Shown here: piece after piece, positions 24,258-33,327 of the stretch | How the letters are laid out: the number at the start of each line of letters is the position of its first letter | Numbering within the stretch: the first letter of the stretch is position 1 | From: a virus | IMG/VR virus record: IMGVR_UViG_3300008259_005074 | Coordinates: 1 to 62,883 of that record | Direction: 5' to 3' (one strand) | Length of the DNA stretch: 62,883 nt | Program-made: the position numbers and the translations under genes | The notes under the pieces: model-generated | Told to the model about the DNA's origin: nothing | The model's database searches: none | Seen by the model: only the letters and a program-made list of their open reading frames with translations

Positions 24258-25587
24258 TCAATGCAGGAAAAGTCCTGCGGAAATTTTTGCCACGGCGCCG
24301 ATCATATTGCTCGTAAAATTGTTTAAAATCGTTGTGCAATCGCGGCATATCAAATGCATCTGAATGCGGAGTCTTGACCACGTCAAGATAATCTATCAAT
24401 CGTTGCATGTGATTGCGTTCGTGTTCATGCATCATGACATTGTCAGTCCAGCGATCTAACCAGGCCTGCAATCGATCTCTATGACGCATACGGATGTGAT
24501 CAGGCAAAACCAGTGGTGATTGGAAACTGGGAAATCTCAGGATGTTCAGCGTGAAGTTAGGAAAGTCCGAACCATGGTCCTGTTTCCATAACATGAGATA
24601 GGTCAGGAACTCTGGCAGGCTTTCCAGGCACAAGGCATTAATGGTACACATCACATGCAAGCCTCGCAGTTTTTTACTCTGCATGATGCGTTCCATGTTG
24701 TCGGTCCACTGTCCATAGTTCAAACCATCGCGGATATATTCAGCATGAGGACCGATGCTCTCATTGGAAGTATACAGATCCAGTTCTACATCTTCGCAGG
24801 CATTGATAGCACGTTCTATCACATCATATTCCATGCCAAGATTTGAGTTGATGGCCAGGCGTGTTTGCGAACGTCCGCGATTTTGTTGGAACCAATCCAA
24901 CAACTTCCAGGTATATCCGCTCATCAGTGGTTCACCACCGGTGATGCGCAGTTCTTTCAGTGTTCTATGTAGGTCTGATTCCCACCACTGGAAAAATGCG
25001 TCCACATAAGGATTCCGATCATTGAATGTATACAACTGACTGCTGTCATGAGCGTGAGTGAAATGATTACGACCATCTGATACCAGGCCGGTGTAAGCAC
25101 CGTGTTGTTTAATATCCCGAACCCATGTAGAACTAAAAGCAGGATTGCAATAAGAACAAGCGAACTGGCAAGTCCTATCAAAGGCGATTTCCAAGGTTTG
25201 TAAATCCACGTCTTGGTCCGCTGGAGTATGGTATGCATCATCAAGGTCCTCGTCTGAATATATCACTGTCTTATACACACGGTCGCTGACGTTGTCTCGA
25301 CCTATGTCTTCAATCTTCCAGCAGTATTCGCACCCTTGTGGGCGCTCGCCGCGTTGCATCATGCCTCGTTCGGATTTTTTTTTGGCAGTATTGTGCAAGG
25401 CTTTGGGATTGGCTTCTGCATCTTCTACGCTGACTTTGTGAGGCAGCGGGTGATGGCAACTGGTAGTCATGCCGGAGCCTAGCCAAATAGTAGCGTTATA
25501 CCATTTGGCTCCACAAAAACTATCGGATTTGATATCGATCACCCGACGTTTGTATTCAATATCTGTTTCGTTGTCTTTACGTGGCAT
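24229..25587 (-). CDS. Radical SAM protein, second subfamily (D)
   Basis: The 452-residue protein has CQFACSYC (C140, C144, C147) and the GGE segment RITGGEPLMSGYTWKLLDWF. Its upstream cysteines, C25, C44 (SCHHP) and C86/C89 (CEYCWKIEDIG), differ from the CxxPW type. It pairs with the protein at 30951, sharing the HP after the second cysteine, CxYCWxxED, the FST-W-(V/M) segment after the core and the QWW segment. The C-terminal end (RRRGKNFRRTFPALSEWYD) also matches that protein (RRRGTRFLKVFPEMVEWW). It overlaps both neighbours (29 and 11 bases). Likely a SAM-dependent modifying enzyme with one substrate shared with the other D-type protein. Confidence 0.9.
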   Translation of the reverse strand: MPRKDNETDIEYKRRVIDIKSDSFCGAKWYNATIWLGSGMTTSCHHPLPHKVSVEDAEANPKALHNTAKKKSERGMMQRGERPQGCEYCWKIEDIGRDNVSDRVYKTVIYSDEDLDDAYHTPADQDVDLQTLEIAFDRTCQFACSYCNPAFSSTWVRDIKQHGAYTGLVSDGRNHFTHAHDSSQLYTFNDRNPYVDAFFQWWESDLHRTLKELRITGGEPLMSGYTWKLLDWFQQNRGRSQTRLAINSNLGMEYDVIERAINACEDVELDLYTSNESIGPHAEYIRDGLNYGQWTDNMERIMQSKKLRGLHVMCTINALCLESLPEFLTYLMLWKQDHGSDFPNFTLNILRFPSFQSPLVLPDHIRMRHRDRLQAWLDRWTDNVMMHEHERNHMQRLIDYLDVVKTPHSDAFDMPRLHNDFKQFYEQYDRRRGKNFRRTFPALSEWYDTISI

Positions 25588-26596
25588 GCATGAACTTTTG
25601 GAATTTTACAGTAAATGTTTTCTGTTGGTTAGTATGTAGTTCTTGGGCGTGCTGTTGGTTATATAAACAGATGTCTCGTGTTTCGATCCAAAATTGGTCT
25701 AGATCTTGATCGCATAACCACTGGACTTCTTGTATCAATCTGTCCAGTCTCCCCTTACCATCTATTATAGTATCAAACGATTCATCGATCAACGATCCGA
25801 ATGTTCTAAATCCCATGCGATGTAGGTCTCGATAGAATCCCATGTTGGCACAAATAACAAAAGGATGTGCCGCTAATATTGGCTTGTAGGTTTTCTCTGT
25901 GCGGAAACTGTGCGGATATTCAAACACAGTTTCACTGACTACGCTGAAGTAAGTGTCATTGAACTGTGGTGCATAGATCACGCCATCTAACCATGATGGT
26001 TCTGGTTGAATTTCATACCGTGATGGCAAAGATTTTTCGGATAAATCCATATGCTCAACATAGACTCTGTTGAAATCTCTATGCCCCCATGTATCATAGT
26101 TCTCTAGACAAGACCACAATGCTCGATCCAACAATCCAAAAAATTTCAATTTGGCGATCAAGTATTTCCTATGCGGACGCAGTTTTCGATTGGTAAAAAG
26201 AAATTTATAAGGTCGAGTAACCTGTTGGCTTAATACCAGGTTGGTTTCTTGGCTGCCGATAGTGGCCCGTAAAAAATGCTCGTTGTTGAGATTTTGTATA
26301 TCCGGATCAGAATCACCGCCTGTTATCCATCTAAGAGATCCTCTTTGGAACCATGTATAGTAGAGATGATGTTTGACTATGTGCCACTGAGTGGCCACTG
26401 ATTCATCTGTTTTTTCTACAGCGATAGTGCTGCCATTTTCCAAACTCTTGATCACCAACTCTGGTCGCATAACCAGAGTCTTCAAGGATATAGCATAACA
26501 CCCTTGTCGATCACTTAGATAGTCAACAACGATGTCATCTGCTGTATCGAGATACCCAAGTGGCAGTCCAGGCTCAACAATAATATTACCATTCAT
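25577..26596 (-). CDS. TEK-motif glycosyltransferase-like protein (family member 4)
   Basis: The 339-residue protein contains the family core: FSVVSETVFEYPHSF (about 215-229), RTEKTYKPI (about 230-238), HPFVICANMGFYRDLHRMGFRTFGSLIDESFDTI. The N-terminal portion includes a W-rich segment and PHRKYLIAKLKFFGLLDRAL, the same helical region as in member 2. The two features suggest a two-lobed GT-B-like fold with the EK motif in the donor site. It lies between a radical-SAM gene and a cupin gene, overlapping both by 4-11 bases. Donor could be the GDP-sugar from the neighbouring genes, but this is inference. Confidence 0.68.
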   Translation of the reverse strand: MNGNIIVEPGLPLGYLDTADDIVVDYLSDRQGCYAISLKTLVMRPELVIKSLENGSTIAVEKTDESVATQWHIVKHHLYYTWFQRGSLRWITGGDSDPDIQNLNNEHFLRATIGSQETNLVLSQQVTRPYKFLFTNRKLRPHRKYLIAKLKFFGLLDRALWSCLENYDTWGHRDFNRVYVEHMDLSEKSLPSRYEIQPEPSWLDGVIYAPQFNDTYFSVVSETVFEYPHSFRTEKTYKPILAAHPFVICANMGFYRDLHRMGFRTFGSLIDESFDTIIDGKGRLDRLIQEVQWLCDQDLDQFWIETRDICLYNQQHAQELHTNQQKTFTVKFQKFMHAT

Positions 26597-26952
26597 GCCT
26601 GATTATCGCCTGGAACGATTCTATAATTGTCTTCCACAGAATCTGGTGTGCTGACTTCTATGATTGTTCCTGCTTCAATACAGATCAACTGATGAGGCTG
26701 GCAAGGTGGATTGTGCCAAGTTGCCCCTTCATTTAATTCTTTTTCATGAGATTCAGCGGTATCAGTATCTATCCAACGAATTAGAAATTTGCCATTTTGG
26801 ACATACCAAGTTTCATCTTTGTCTCGATGGAAATGCATACTGAAGCGGGCACCGGTCTCAAAATTTAAAAACTTTGCACAATATTGGTTATTAGTTGCCC
26901 AAATAAATTCAGATCCCCATTTTTTAGGAACCAGTCCTGTCAATCTGGTCAT
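26593..26952 (-). CDS. Cupin-fold sugar-phosphate isomerase-like protein
   Basis: The 119-residue single-domain cupin has the metal-binding set H40, H42, E47 (MHFHRDKDETWYV) and a distal H87 (QPHQLI). The KKWGSE start and GxxxxMHFHxxxxE pattern are those of the mannose-6-phosphate isomerase-like cupins that are often fused to ManC-type guanylyltransferases. The reaction may be isomerisation of a hexose phosphate or 3/5-epimerisation. The metal ligands are intact, but neither reaction can be assigned from sequence alone. It lies within the GDP-sugar gene group, with a four-base overlap to each neighbour. Confidence 0.85.
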   Translation of the reverse strand: MTRLTGLVPKKWGSEFIWATNNQYCAKFLNFETGARFSMHFHRDKDETWYVQNGKFLIRWIDTDTAESHEKELNEGATWHNPPCQPHQLICIEAGTIIEVSTPDSVEDNYRIVPGDNQA

Positions 26953-28004
26953 GATTCAAATACATGATGCATTTTGTGATATTGTTCACGACTAAACTCA
27001 ATGAACCTTTCACGGTTATAGCGAAGATCGGGCAACATATCTTGATAGATGTCTTCGATCTCTGACAGAGTCATATCGCATAACCAATGTAATACACTCA
27101 TCACACTACCATGCTGGTCCTCTGAGGTTTCTATATCAACATGTGGCCAATAATGGTTAAATGTTTTAAATCCTCGATTACGCAACCATGGATATATCCT
27201 AGTCTGCCCATGTATGACAAAAGGTCTTAATCCAATCATTGGTTTCCATGTTTTCTCAGTTACAAACAAGGGATGCCAATTGTTAAACTCTGTTTCGCTG
27301 ACCACATGTAAAAAATGATTTTTCCACACAGTTAGAGGACCTAGTCCAAACAAATCGCAAGGAATTCCACCACAGTCATCCTCTGTAATAAAATCATCTA
27401 AGTTCTCACCCAATGTTATGTTAGGGCCCATCATACCATCAGCATAGATATCTGCATGTTCTTTTGATCCGCCACCTAAAGTAATGATTCCCCTACGATC
27501 AAGACGAGATGCCAATATAAGATTAGTGAGCTCCACACGGTGTAGTCTTGGTTTGCGTTGTAGACAAACGAATACGTGTTTAACTGATTGAAGGCTGATT
27601 TGATCCAAAGTGGGTATGGTCATTAACTTATAGGCGGCTGCCGCGTGCCAATTCCATTGATACTTTTGATTTTCCCATGTGCCGATGCGTATTACTTTCT
27701 CGCACTTGATTTGATTGATAATACTATCTATTAGATCTTCGCGCAGATACACAGGATCGATTGTAGATAACAAAAACAAATTGTCAAATTTAGCGCAATC
27801 TTTGTAGATCAATTTTTCTAACTTTTGCCATTGTCCGTTATCAAACTGAGGACCAAACCAAGTCATATTCAATAATAAATTCTTTTCATCTTTGAACTTA
27901 GACTCAATTTGTTCTGCAGTCTTTTGCAATACTTCTCGTTCCAAAGGCCCATAGTGATAAGCAAGTGGGAACGTGGTTCCAATAACAGTTATCATGATAG
28001 ACAA
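26949..28004 (-). CDS. TEK-motif glycosyltransferase-like protein (family member 5)
   Basis: The 351-residue protein has HVVSETEFNNWHPL (about 232), FVTEKTWKPMIGLRPFVIHGQTRI (about 247), LRNRGFKTFNHYW. Its middle part has HVFVCLQRKPRLHRVELTNLILASRL, the helical region seen in members 2 and 4. The start MSIMITVIGTT may instead be ATG 27995, three codons in. The neighbouring genes are a cupin and a GDP-fucose-synthase-like enzyme, which fits a fucosyltransferase-type donor, though this is inference. It overlaps the upstream gene by 13 bases. Confidence 0.68.
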   Translation of the reverse strand: MSIMITVIGTTFPLAYHYGPLEREVLQKTAEQIESKFKDEKNLLLNMTWFGPQFDNGQWQKLEKLIYKDCAKFDNLFLLSTIDPVYLREDLIDSIINQIKCEKVIRIGTWENQKYQWNWHAAAAYKLMTIPTLDQISLQSVKHVFVCLQRKPRLHRVELTNLILASRLDRRGIITLGGGSKEHADIYADGMMGPNITLGENLDDFITEDDCGGIPCDLFGLGPLTVWKNHFLHVVSETEFNNWHPLFVTEKTWKPMIGLRPFVIHGQTRIYPWLRNRGFKTFNHYWPHVDIETSEDQHGSVMSVLHWLCDMTLSEIEDIYQDMLPDLRYNRERFIEFSREQYHKMHHVFES

Positions 28005-28927
28005 TTTTGTTTATACCATTGGATTGTGATATCTATACCCTGTGATAAATTATATTTTGGTTGCCACCCCATGGATTTTATTTTACTGTTGTCTAAAGTT
28101 CTAACAATAGTAGCTGTTGGTTTTGTGATATCCCATTGTATATCCCCTGCAAAACCAGATAAGTGCTTTACTAGATCGGCGGCAGTCTTAAGGTTAACTG
28201 GATTACCGGCAGAAAGATTTATTGGCTCACTGGCAGAATAATTTTGCATACAAAAAATACAAGCGTCGGCAGCGTCGTCCACAAACATAAAATCTCTTAC
28301 CTGACTTCCATCTCCCCAAAGAGATACTGCGGCGTCTTGACGTTTGACAGCATTGACAAATTTGCTTATAAAATCACTCATGACATGAGATTTGACATTA
28401 TCAAAAGTATCGTTAGGCCCGTAAAGGTTACCGGGCATCACTGTGATAAAATCACATCCCCATTGTTTTCTAAAATACTGAGCCATTTTGATCCCAGCAA
28501 TTTTTGCCACGGCGTAGGCTTCGCTAATTGGTTCTAAATATCCAGATAAAAGTTGATCTTCAGTGATAGGTATTTGACAGTCTTTGGGATAGGCAGAACT
28601 ACTACCAGTAAACAAAAGTTTTTTACACTGATATTTGCGAGACACATCAAAAACATTGTTTTGTATTTCTAAGTTATACAGCATTGTTTCTCCCCAATCC
28701 TGACTCAAAAGTCCTATCAACTTAGCCGCTACTAAAAATACATACTCTGGCCTATGCCGATTGAACCAAGCATCGACCTGTGTTTTATTTCTCAGATCTA
28801 ATTCTTCGGGACTAGGATATAGTATGTTAGTATATCCTTGTGATCGTAATTGTCTCACTATAGCCGATCCAAGGTGTCCACGAAATCCACCTGCTACAAA
28901 TATTTTAGACTGTTTTTCCATGTTCAT
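27992..28927 (-). CDS. GDP-L-fucose synthase-like epimerase-reductase (WcaG/DmhB type)
   Basis: The 311-residue SDR has a glycine motif GGFRGHLG (13-20), S110 in FTGSSSAYPKD, and YxxxK at Y138/K142 in EAYAVAKIAGIK. The segment PITEDQLLSGYLEPISEAYAVAKIAG followed by MPGNLYGPNDTFD is characteristic of GDP-fucose synthase, which converts GDP-4-keto-6-deoxymannose to GDP-L-fucose. Related reductases (DmhB) make GDP-6-deoxyheptose. The neighbours, a 4,6-dehydratase-like gene and an HddA-like kinase, fit both pathways. The start could be M3. It overlaps the GHMP kinase gene by four bases (ATGA). Confidence 0.88.
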   Translation of the reverse strand: MNMEKQSKIFVAGGFRGHLGSAIVRQLRSQGYTNILYPSPEELDLRNKTQVDAWFNRHRPEYVFLVAAKLIGLLSQDWGETMLYNLEIQNNVFDVSRKYQCKKLLFTGSSSAYPKDCQIPITEDQLLSGYLEPISEAYAVAKIAGIKMAQYFRKQWGCDFITVMPGNLYGPNDTFDNVKSHVMSDFISKFVNAVKRQDAAVSLWGDGSQVRDFMFVDDAADACIFCMQNYSASEPINLSAGNPVNLKTAADLVKHLSGFAGDIQWDITKPTATIVRTLDNSKIKSMGWQPKYNLSQGIDITIQWYKQNCLS

Positions 28928-29919
28928 CTGTCCTGATTGTCGTAATAAATTATCTGACTACCTAGATATTCAAATAAAATTGGCACACTGGTCAATCCTA
29001 GTGCCTCTTCAACTTTTTGTTTGGCATCCAGCGGTGTGACAAAAAGCATAAATCCACCACCGCCTGCCCCCAACAACTTACCTCCCAGAGCTCCTGCTGT
29101 TAGAGCACGATCATATATTTCATCAATTTTCTGATTGGTCGATTCGGGCTGTATTGCCTTTTTTAGAATCCATTGTTCGTTTAGAGCCTCGGCAAAGTCT
29201 GTCAGTCTGTTTTGATTTGCATCAAACAATATACTCTGCGCTCGATCAGTTAAAGCATTCATATCCTGCAATTTTTTTTCTTGTTGCCCAAGTAAAGCAA
29301 TAGTTTTTTTCGCTAACTGACCGCTCTCTCTGCAATCTTGTGTATGAAACATCTGCATTGATGATTCCAATTCTCGGTGTATGCCAGAATCAAGTATCAA
29401 GGGATTGACCGTAAAATCTTGATGTCCACCAAAATTGATTTTATTGAAACCACCAAATGCGGCGGCCACCTGATCTTGGCTACCCACATCTTGTTTCAAA
29501 ACTTTCTGCTCGATATACAAGGCATCTAATGCTAACTGACGTTTAGTCTTGAGTTGATTAGTCAAGGTATAGAGACCGTGTAGAAGACCTACTGTGAAAC
29601 TACTGCTAGAACCTATGCCTGTGCGATTAGGCAAATCTCCGTGATGTGTAATATCGATACCAAAATCAATATTACAAAACTTCAAACATTCTCTGATCAC
29701 AGGAATAGATATTTCATCTATGGAATTGGTTTCTTGTACCTCATAATATCTTATGCGATATTTGTAATCAAACACTTGAGGCAATTTCCTAATAACAATA
29801 AAACTATATTTGTTAATAGTGGTGCTGATTACTGATCCCGGATGATACTCATACCAATCTGGATAGTCGGTCATGCCTCCGAAAAAACTTACTCTATAAG
29901 GAGTTCTAACTATGATCAT
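28924..29919 (-). CDS. GHMP-family sugar kinase (HddA-like)
   Basis: The 331-residue GHMP kinase has the ATP-binding motif PNRTGIGSSSS (97-107), an N-terminal RTPYRVSFFGGMTD, and a C-terminal GGKLLGAGGGGFMLFV loop. The N-terminal pattern RxPxRxSFxGGxTDxP is that of D-glycero-D-manno-heptose-7-phosphate kinase and L-fucose or arabinose kinases. Such kinases make a sugar 1-phosphate for nucleotide activation. Together with the following 4,6-dehydratase and reductase it would make a GDP-sugar, although no guanylyltransferase is seen in the window. Overlaps of four bases to both neighbours imply coupled translation. Confidence 0.9.
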   Translation of the reverse strand: MIIVRTPYRVSFFGGMTDYPDWYEYHPGSVISTTINKYSFIVIRKLPQVFDYKYRIRYYEVQETNSIDEISIPVIRECLKFCNIDFGIDITHHGDLPNRTGIGSSSSFTVGLLHGLYTLTNQLKTKRQLALDALYIEQKVLKQDVGSQDQVAAAFGGFNKINFGGHQDFTVNPLILDSGIHRELESSMQMFHTQDCRESGQLAKKTIALLGQQEKKLQDMNALTDRAQSILFDANQNRLTDFAEALNEQWILKKAIQPESTNQKIDEIYDRALTAGALGGKLLGAGGGGFMLFVTPLDAKQKVEEALGLTSVPILFEYLGSQIIYYDNQDR

Positions 29920-30929
29920 CTTATCAAATAATTTTTATTGATCTCGTTAACCTTCTCTCGCCAATGGTCTAGTAGATCTTGCATGGTCCGATCAAAGGTA
30001 ATTTCCGGTTTCCATCCAGTATGCTTACGAAATTTTTCTGTGTTTGGTATCTGGAGATCTGCATCTATTGGACGCAATCGGTCAAGGTCGACTTCTACCC
30101 GTATGCTGTCCTGACAGGCACTTAATGATATTAACTTATCAAGGATATCCTGCACTCGGCATACATGCGTGCCTCCTATGTTGTAATATTCTCCAGGGAC
30201 AGGATTTACGGTAACAAGCATAAGATAAGCTCGCACAGCATCTCTGACATCAGCAACAGTCCGTAAACTATCAAGATTGCCCACCTTGACAACAGGTTCT
30301 ATTTTACCTTTTTCAATCATAGCGATCTGTTTGGCAAAAGATGATTCAGCAAACACATCTCCGCGACGCGGACCGGTATGTGTGAACATTCTAGTGGTCA
30401 TGACTTTTAATCCGTATGCTTCGGCATAAAATCTTCCCAACAAGTCTGTACCAACCTTGCTAATAGCATATGGCGAGGCTGGATGAAAAGTGCAATTTTC
30501 ATCTATAGGAAGTTTTTCTTTAGGAACTCGACCAAATACTTCTGAACTAGCACAAACATGTATTATTGCGTCAGGACAGTGAATTTTACATGCTTCTAAC
30601 AATCTTGCTGTGCCTTGGATGTTAGTGTTAAGAGTTTCTACAGGACTATCAAAACTAGTCTTTGGAAAACTTTGTGCCGCAAGGTGGAAAACATAATCGG
30701 GCTTTGAATTTTTTATGATTTTTTGCAATGACGGATCATCATTTAAATCACCATACTCGAGCATGATGCGTTTTTTTTGATTTATATCGGGGATCAAATG
30801 ATTGATGTTGTCAAGAGGACTCCGCCATCTTATTACACCAACAATATTCCAGTCAGTTTCTTTAAGGATCAGATCGGCTAGATGGCTTCCGACCATGCCT
30901 GTGATTCCGGTGATAAGTGCAGTAGTCAT
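29916..30929 (-). CDS. GDP-mannose 4,6-dehydratase-like SDR
   Basis: The 337-residue SDR has GITGMVG (8-14), the ASSEVFG segment (128-133) and YxxxK at Y154/K158 (PYAISK). The MFTHTGPRRGDVFAESSFAKQ and LDSLRTVADVRDAVRAYL segments are those of GDP-mannose 4,6-dehydratase and GDP-6-deoxy-hexose reductases (RMD). The enzyme would produce a GDP-4-keto-6-deoxy sugar for the reductase downstream. Dehydratases normally have a T(D/E)VYG motif in place of the ASSEVFG seen here, so the reaction could also be the RMD-type reduction. It is the first gene after a 21-base gap in the operon. Confidence 0.86.
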   Translation of the reverse strand: MTTALITGITGMVGSHLADLILKETDWNIVGVIRWRSPLDNINHLIPDINQKKRIMLEYGDLNDDPSLQKIIKNSKPDYVFHLAAQSFPKTSFDSPVETLNTNIQGTARLLEACKIHCPDAIIHVCASSEVFGRVPKEKLPIDENCTFHPASPYAISKVGTDLLGRFYAEAYGLKVMTTRMFTHTGPRRGDVFAESSFAKQIAMIEKGKIEPVVKVGNLDSLRTVADVRDAVRAYLMLVTVNPVPGEYYNIGGTHVCRVQDILDKLISLSACQDSIRVEVDLDRLRPIDADLQIPNTEKFRKHTGWKPEITFDRTMQDLLDHWREKVNEINKNYLIR

Positions 30930-30950
30930 TTTGCTTGGTTAATATATAAT

Positions 30951-32399
30951 TTATTGTTTGATTAATTGCTTGGCTAGATATCCACAATCGGCCCACCATT
31001 CGACCATTTCTGGGAATACTTTGAGAAATCTCGTGCCGCGGCGTCGGTCATGTTCATCGAAAAATCGGAACCAATCCGCACGCTGACGGCGCACATAATC
31101 AGGATCTAGTTTCTTTCCTTCTCGCATCCACGCGATGTCTCTATCCAATCTCTGTAGTTCGTAATCTTTAAAGCCTTTGAATCGTCGTTCTTCGGTTTCG
31201 AGATTTTTCATCATGAAAACCCAAACTTCTTCCAGTTTGTCTGCGTAACTTTCGGGCAAGATCTGCAGGCTCTGCCAGGCTGGATTTCTCAACACAGGAG
31301 TATCGAACCAAACACGCTGATAAGTGTTAGAATAGATCTGTCTTAATCCCAACATCCCTACCATGAGTTCCTGGAAACTAGTCACTGACAAGTTGTTCAT
31401 GGTTATGATAAATGTGATGGAACTGCGATGTGGTATTTCAGTGAGGAATTGATTCACACGATCCCATAACAGGGCAAAATCCATACCATGCCGTATATAC
31501 TCGGCACGGTCCATCCAAGCATCAAGGCTCACATACTGCATGAAATGCTCCACACGCTCGTTGTCGCAGATCATTTTCACATAACCTTTGTAGCGTTGCC
31601 AAAGACGTTCGTCGGCACAGAAGTTTGATGTTACATTAAGATGCAGTCGCGGATTGTGATGAGCCATCACATAGTCAAACACTTTATAAGTGTTCTTGTC
31701 CATCATAGGCTCGCCGCCGGTCATACGGAAATGTTCTAGTTCCGGATACAGCGCAGGCCACCACTGCCAAAATGCTTCAAGATAGGGATTGTGTTCACGA
31801 AAAGGTATGGGTTTGCGATCTCCTTGGAAGTAAGCAGGATCGTTATGAGGTGTAGCAGTGGGCCAGGCGCCGTGACGTTCTGCTTCTTCCATCCAGGACG
31901 TAGAAAATTGTGGACTGCAATAACTACATTTGAGATTGCAAACAGAATTGAAATTGACTTCCACATAACTAGGAGTGACATCTTGGTCCCATGGCGCGGT
32001 CACTATCTTTTCAAAATCACGAGCCGCCCAGGGTTCTCCGGATCTGTAATGACGATCCGACATTTCTCCGAGATCTTCCATGTTCCAACAATACTGACAT
32101 TCGCCCGGGCGTGTGCCTTCTAACATCAATCGGCGTTGCTGTTTTTTGTGTTCAGTATTGTGGATACCCGATGGACTGCGTTGTATGTCCTCGATGCGTA
32201 TTTTGTGCAACGGAGGATGATAGCAGGAATTGGTATGGCCAGTGGTGAGATGTAAACTGACTTGTTTCCACTTGGCCAAACAAAGACTAGAACTTACAGT
32301 ATCGAGTTTTTGTTTGATTATTTCTGCATCACTTAAGAATTTTGACTTGAAGTCTTGTAATACTTCATCGCCTTTGTTTTGTTCAGACAATATTGACAA
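30951..32399 (-). CDS. Radical SAM protein, second subfamily (E)
   Basis: The 482-residue protein has CNLKCSYC (C154, C158, C161), GGEPMMDKNTYKVFDYV, and upstream cysteines C40, C59 (SCYHPP) and C101/C104 (CQYCWNMEDLG). It matches the 24229 protein over its length (see that entry) and is longer by about 30 residues. The two D-type proteins flank the GDP-sugar block, so they may arise from a gene duplication and later insertion. Auxiliary-cluster cysteines again precede the core. It overlaps the following gene by 17 bases. Confidence 0.9.
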   Translation of the reverse strand: MSILSEQNKGDEVLQDFKSKFLSDAEIIKQKLDTVSSSLCLAKWKQVSLHLTTGHTNSCYHPPLHKIRIEDIQRSPSGIHNTEHKKQQRRLMLEGTRPGECQYCWNMEDLGEMSDRHYRSGEPWAARDFEKIVTAPWDQDVTPSYVEVNFNSVCNLKCSYCSPQFSTSWMEEAERHGAWPTATPHNDPAYFQGDRKPIPFREHNPYLEAFWQWWPALYPELEHFRMTGGEPMMDKNTYKVFDYVMAHHNPRLHLNVTSNFCADERLWQRYKGYVKMICDNERVEHFMQYVSLDAWMDRAEYIRHGMDFALLWDRVNQFLTEIPHRSSITFIITMNNLSVTSFQELMVGMLGLRQIYSNTYQRVWFDTPVLRNPAWQSLQILPESYADKLEEVWVFMMKNLETEERRFKGFKDYELQRLDRDIAWMREGKKLDPDYVRRQRADWFRFFDEHDRRRGTRFLKVFPEMVEWWADCGYLAKQLIKQ

Positions 32400-33327
32400 T
32401 CTCCGTTGAATACTTTTGATCTAGCAGAAGATTGTAGTTATGATCTAGAATAGATTGCATATCCTGATACATGTGATACAATTCTGACTTAGATTTTTTG
32501 ACCAAGTCATCAATGAGTTTTAGTGTTGATTGCAATCTATCTTTGGTATCAAACCCATCATAGTCTTCGTTCCAAAAATTCCAAAATGTCTTAAACCCCA
32601 TCTGCCGTAGATACTCTAGATAATTCCGGCTGGCAAAAACAATAAATGGTTTTTTCATCCACATCGGTCTAAAAGTCTTTTCGGTAGCATAAAAAGTTTC
32701 CCCTGACACATGTGATTCAACTACCACATCAACTAGAATATTTTTATAGTAATTTGTCAGCGGATCTGAAAAATCATAACCTTCACTGTCAGTGTATCTA
32801 TCTGGACTAGACAACAACAAAGGAAGATCATCAATCAACACACTGGCGTCTTTGACACTTTCAATGCGATAAGATAATAGTTTGTCAAATTCAAAATGCA
32901 CCAAATCATCCACACCGGTATTAGCCGAGAAATGTATCAGGCTTTTACGGCCGTGATAGCGTCTTAAATGTCCTGCAATAGCCAGTCGAGCCGCTGTGGG
33001 TCTCCCAAACAATGCATAGAAGACATGCGTTTGATCCCAAGAATGCATGCTGTTATCTATGGATTCAATTTTTTTTGGCCAGTGATTTTCTAAAAATTTT
33101 ATATGATAATAAGGATGTGATTCCAATGGATTGGCCGTGATAACAGTAACATTTTTATGTTCCATGGATTCTAATAATCGATAAACTCCCAAAGTTTTCA
33201 TGCTCACAGCTTCGGGGGCCACAGTAATCTCAATCGGAAGACCTTGATTAGCAAACAAAAATCTAACAAATTCATCTTTGTTCCAAAACTTATCACTGGT
33301 TGCAAGGATCTGGAAAGATACTGTCAT
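32383..33327 (-). CDS. TEK-motif glycosyltransferase-like protein (family member 6)
   Basis: The product is 314 residues from ATG 33327. A GTG two codons upstream lacks support, while GAGGGG lies at good distance to the ATG. The family core is VVVESHVSGETFYATEKTFRPMWMKKPFIVFASRNYLEYLRQMGFKTFWNFWNEDYDGFD, closest to member 2 in the FWNEDYD ending. The N-terminal half is short and shows no additional domain. The ATG overlaps the stop of the preceding gene (TAATG). It is the last TEK-family gene upstream of the radical-SAM block in the operon. Confidence 0.68.
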   Translation of the reverse strand: MTVSFQILATSDKFWNKDEFVRFLFANQGLPIEITVAPEAVSMKTLGVYRLLESMEHKNVTVITANPLESHPYYHIKFLENHWPKKIESIDNSMHSWDQTHVFYALFGRPTAARLAIAGHLRRYHGRKSLIHFSANTGVDDLVHFEFDKLLSYRIESVKDASVLIDDLPLLLSSPDRYTDSEGYDFSDPLTNYYKNILVDVVVESHVSGETFYATEKTFRPMWMKKPFIVFASRNYLEYLRQMGFKTFWNFWNEDYDGFDTKDRLQSTLKLIDDLVKKSKSELYHMYQDMQSILDHNYNLLLDQKYSTEIVNIV

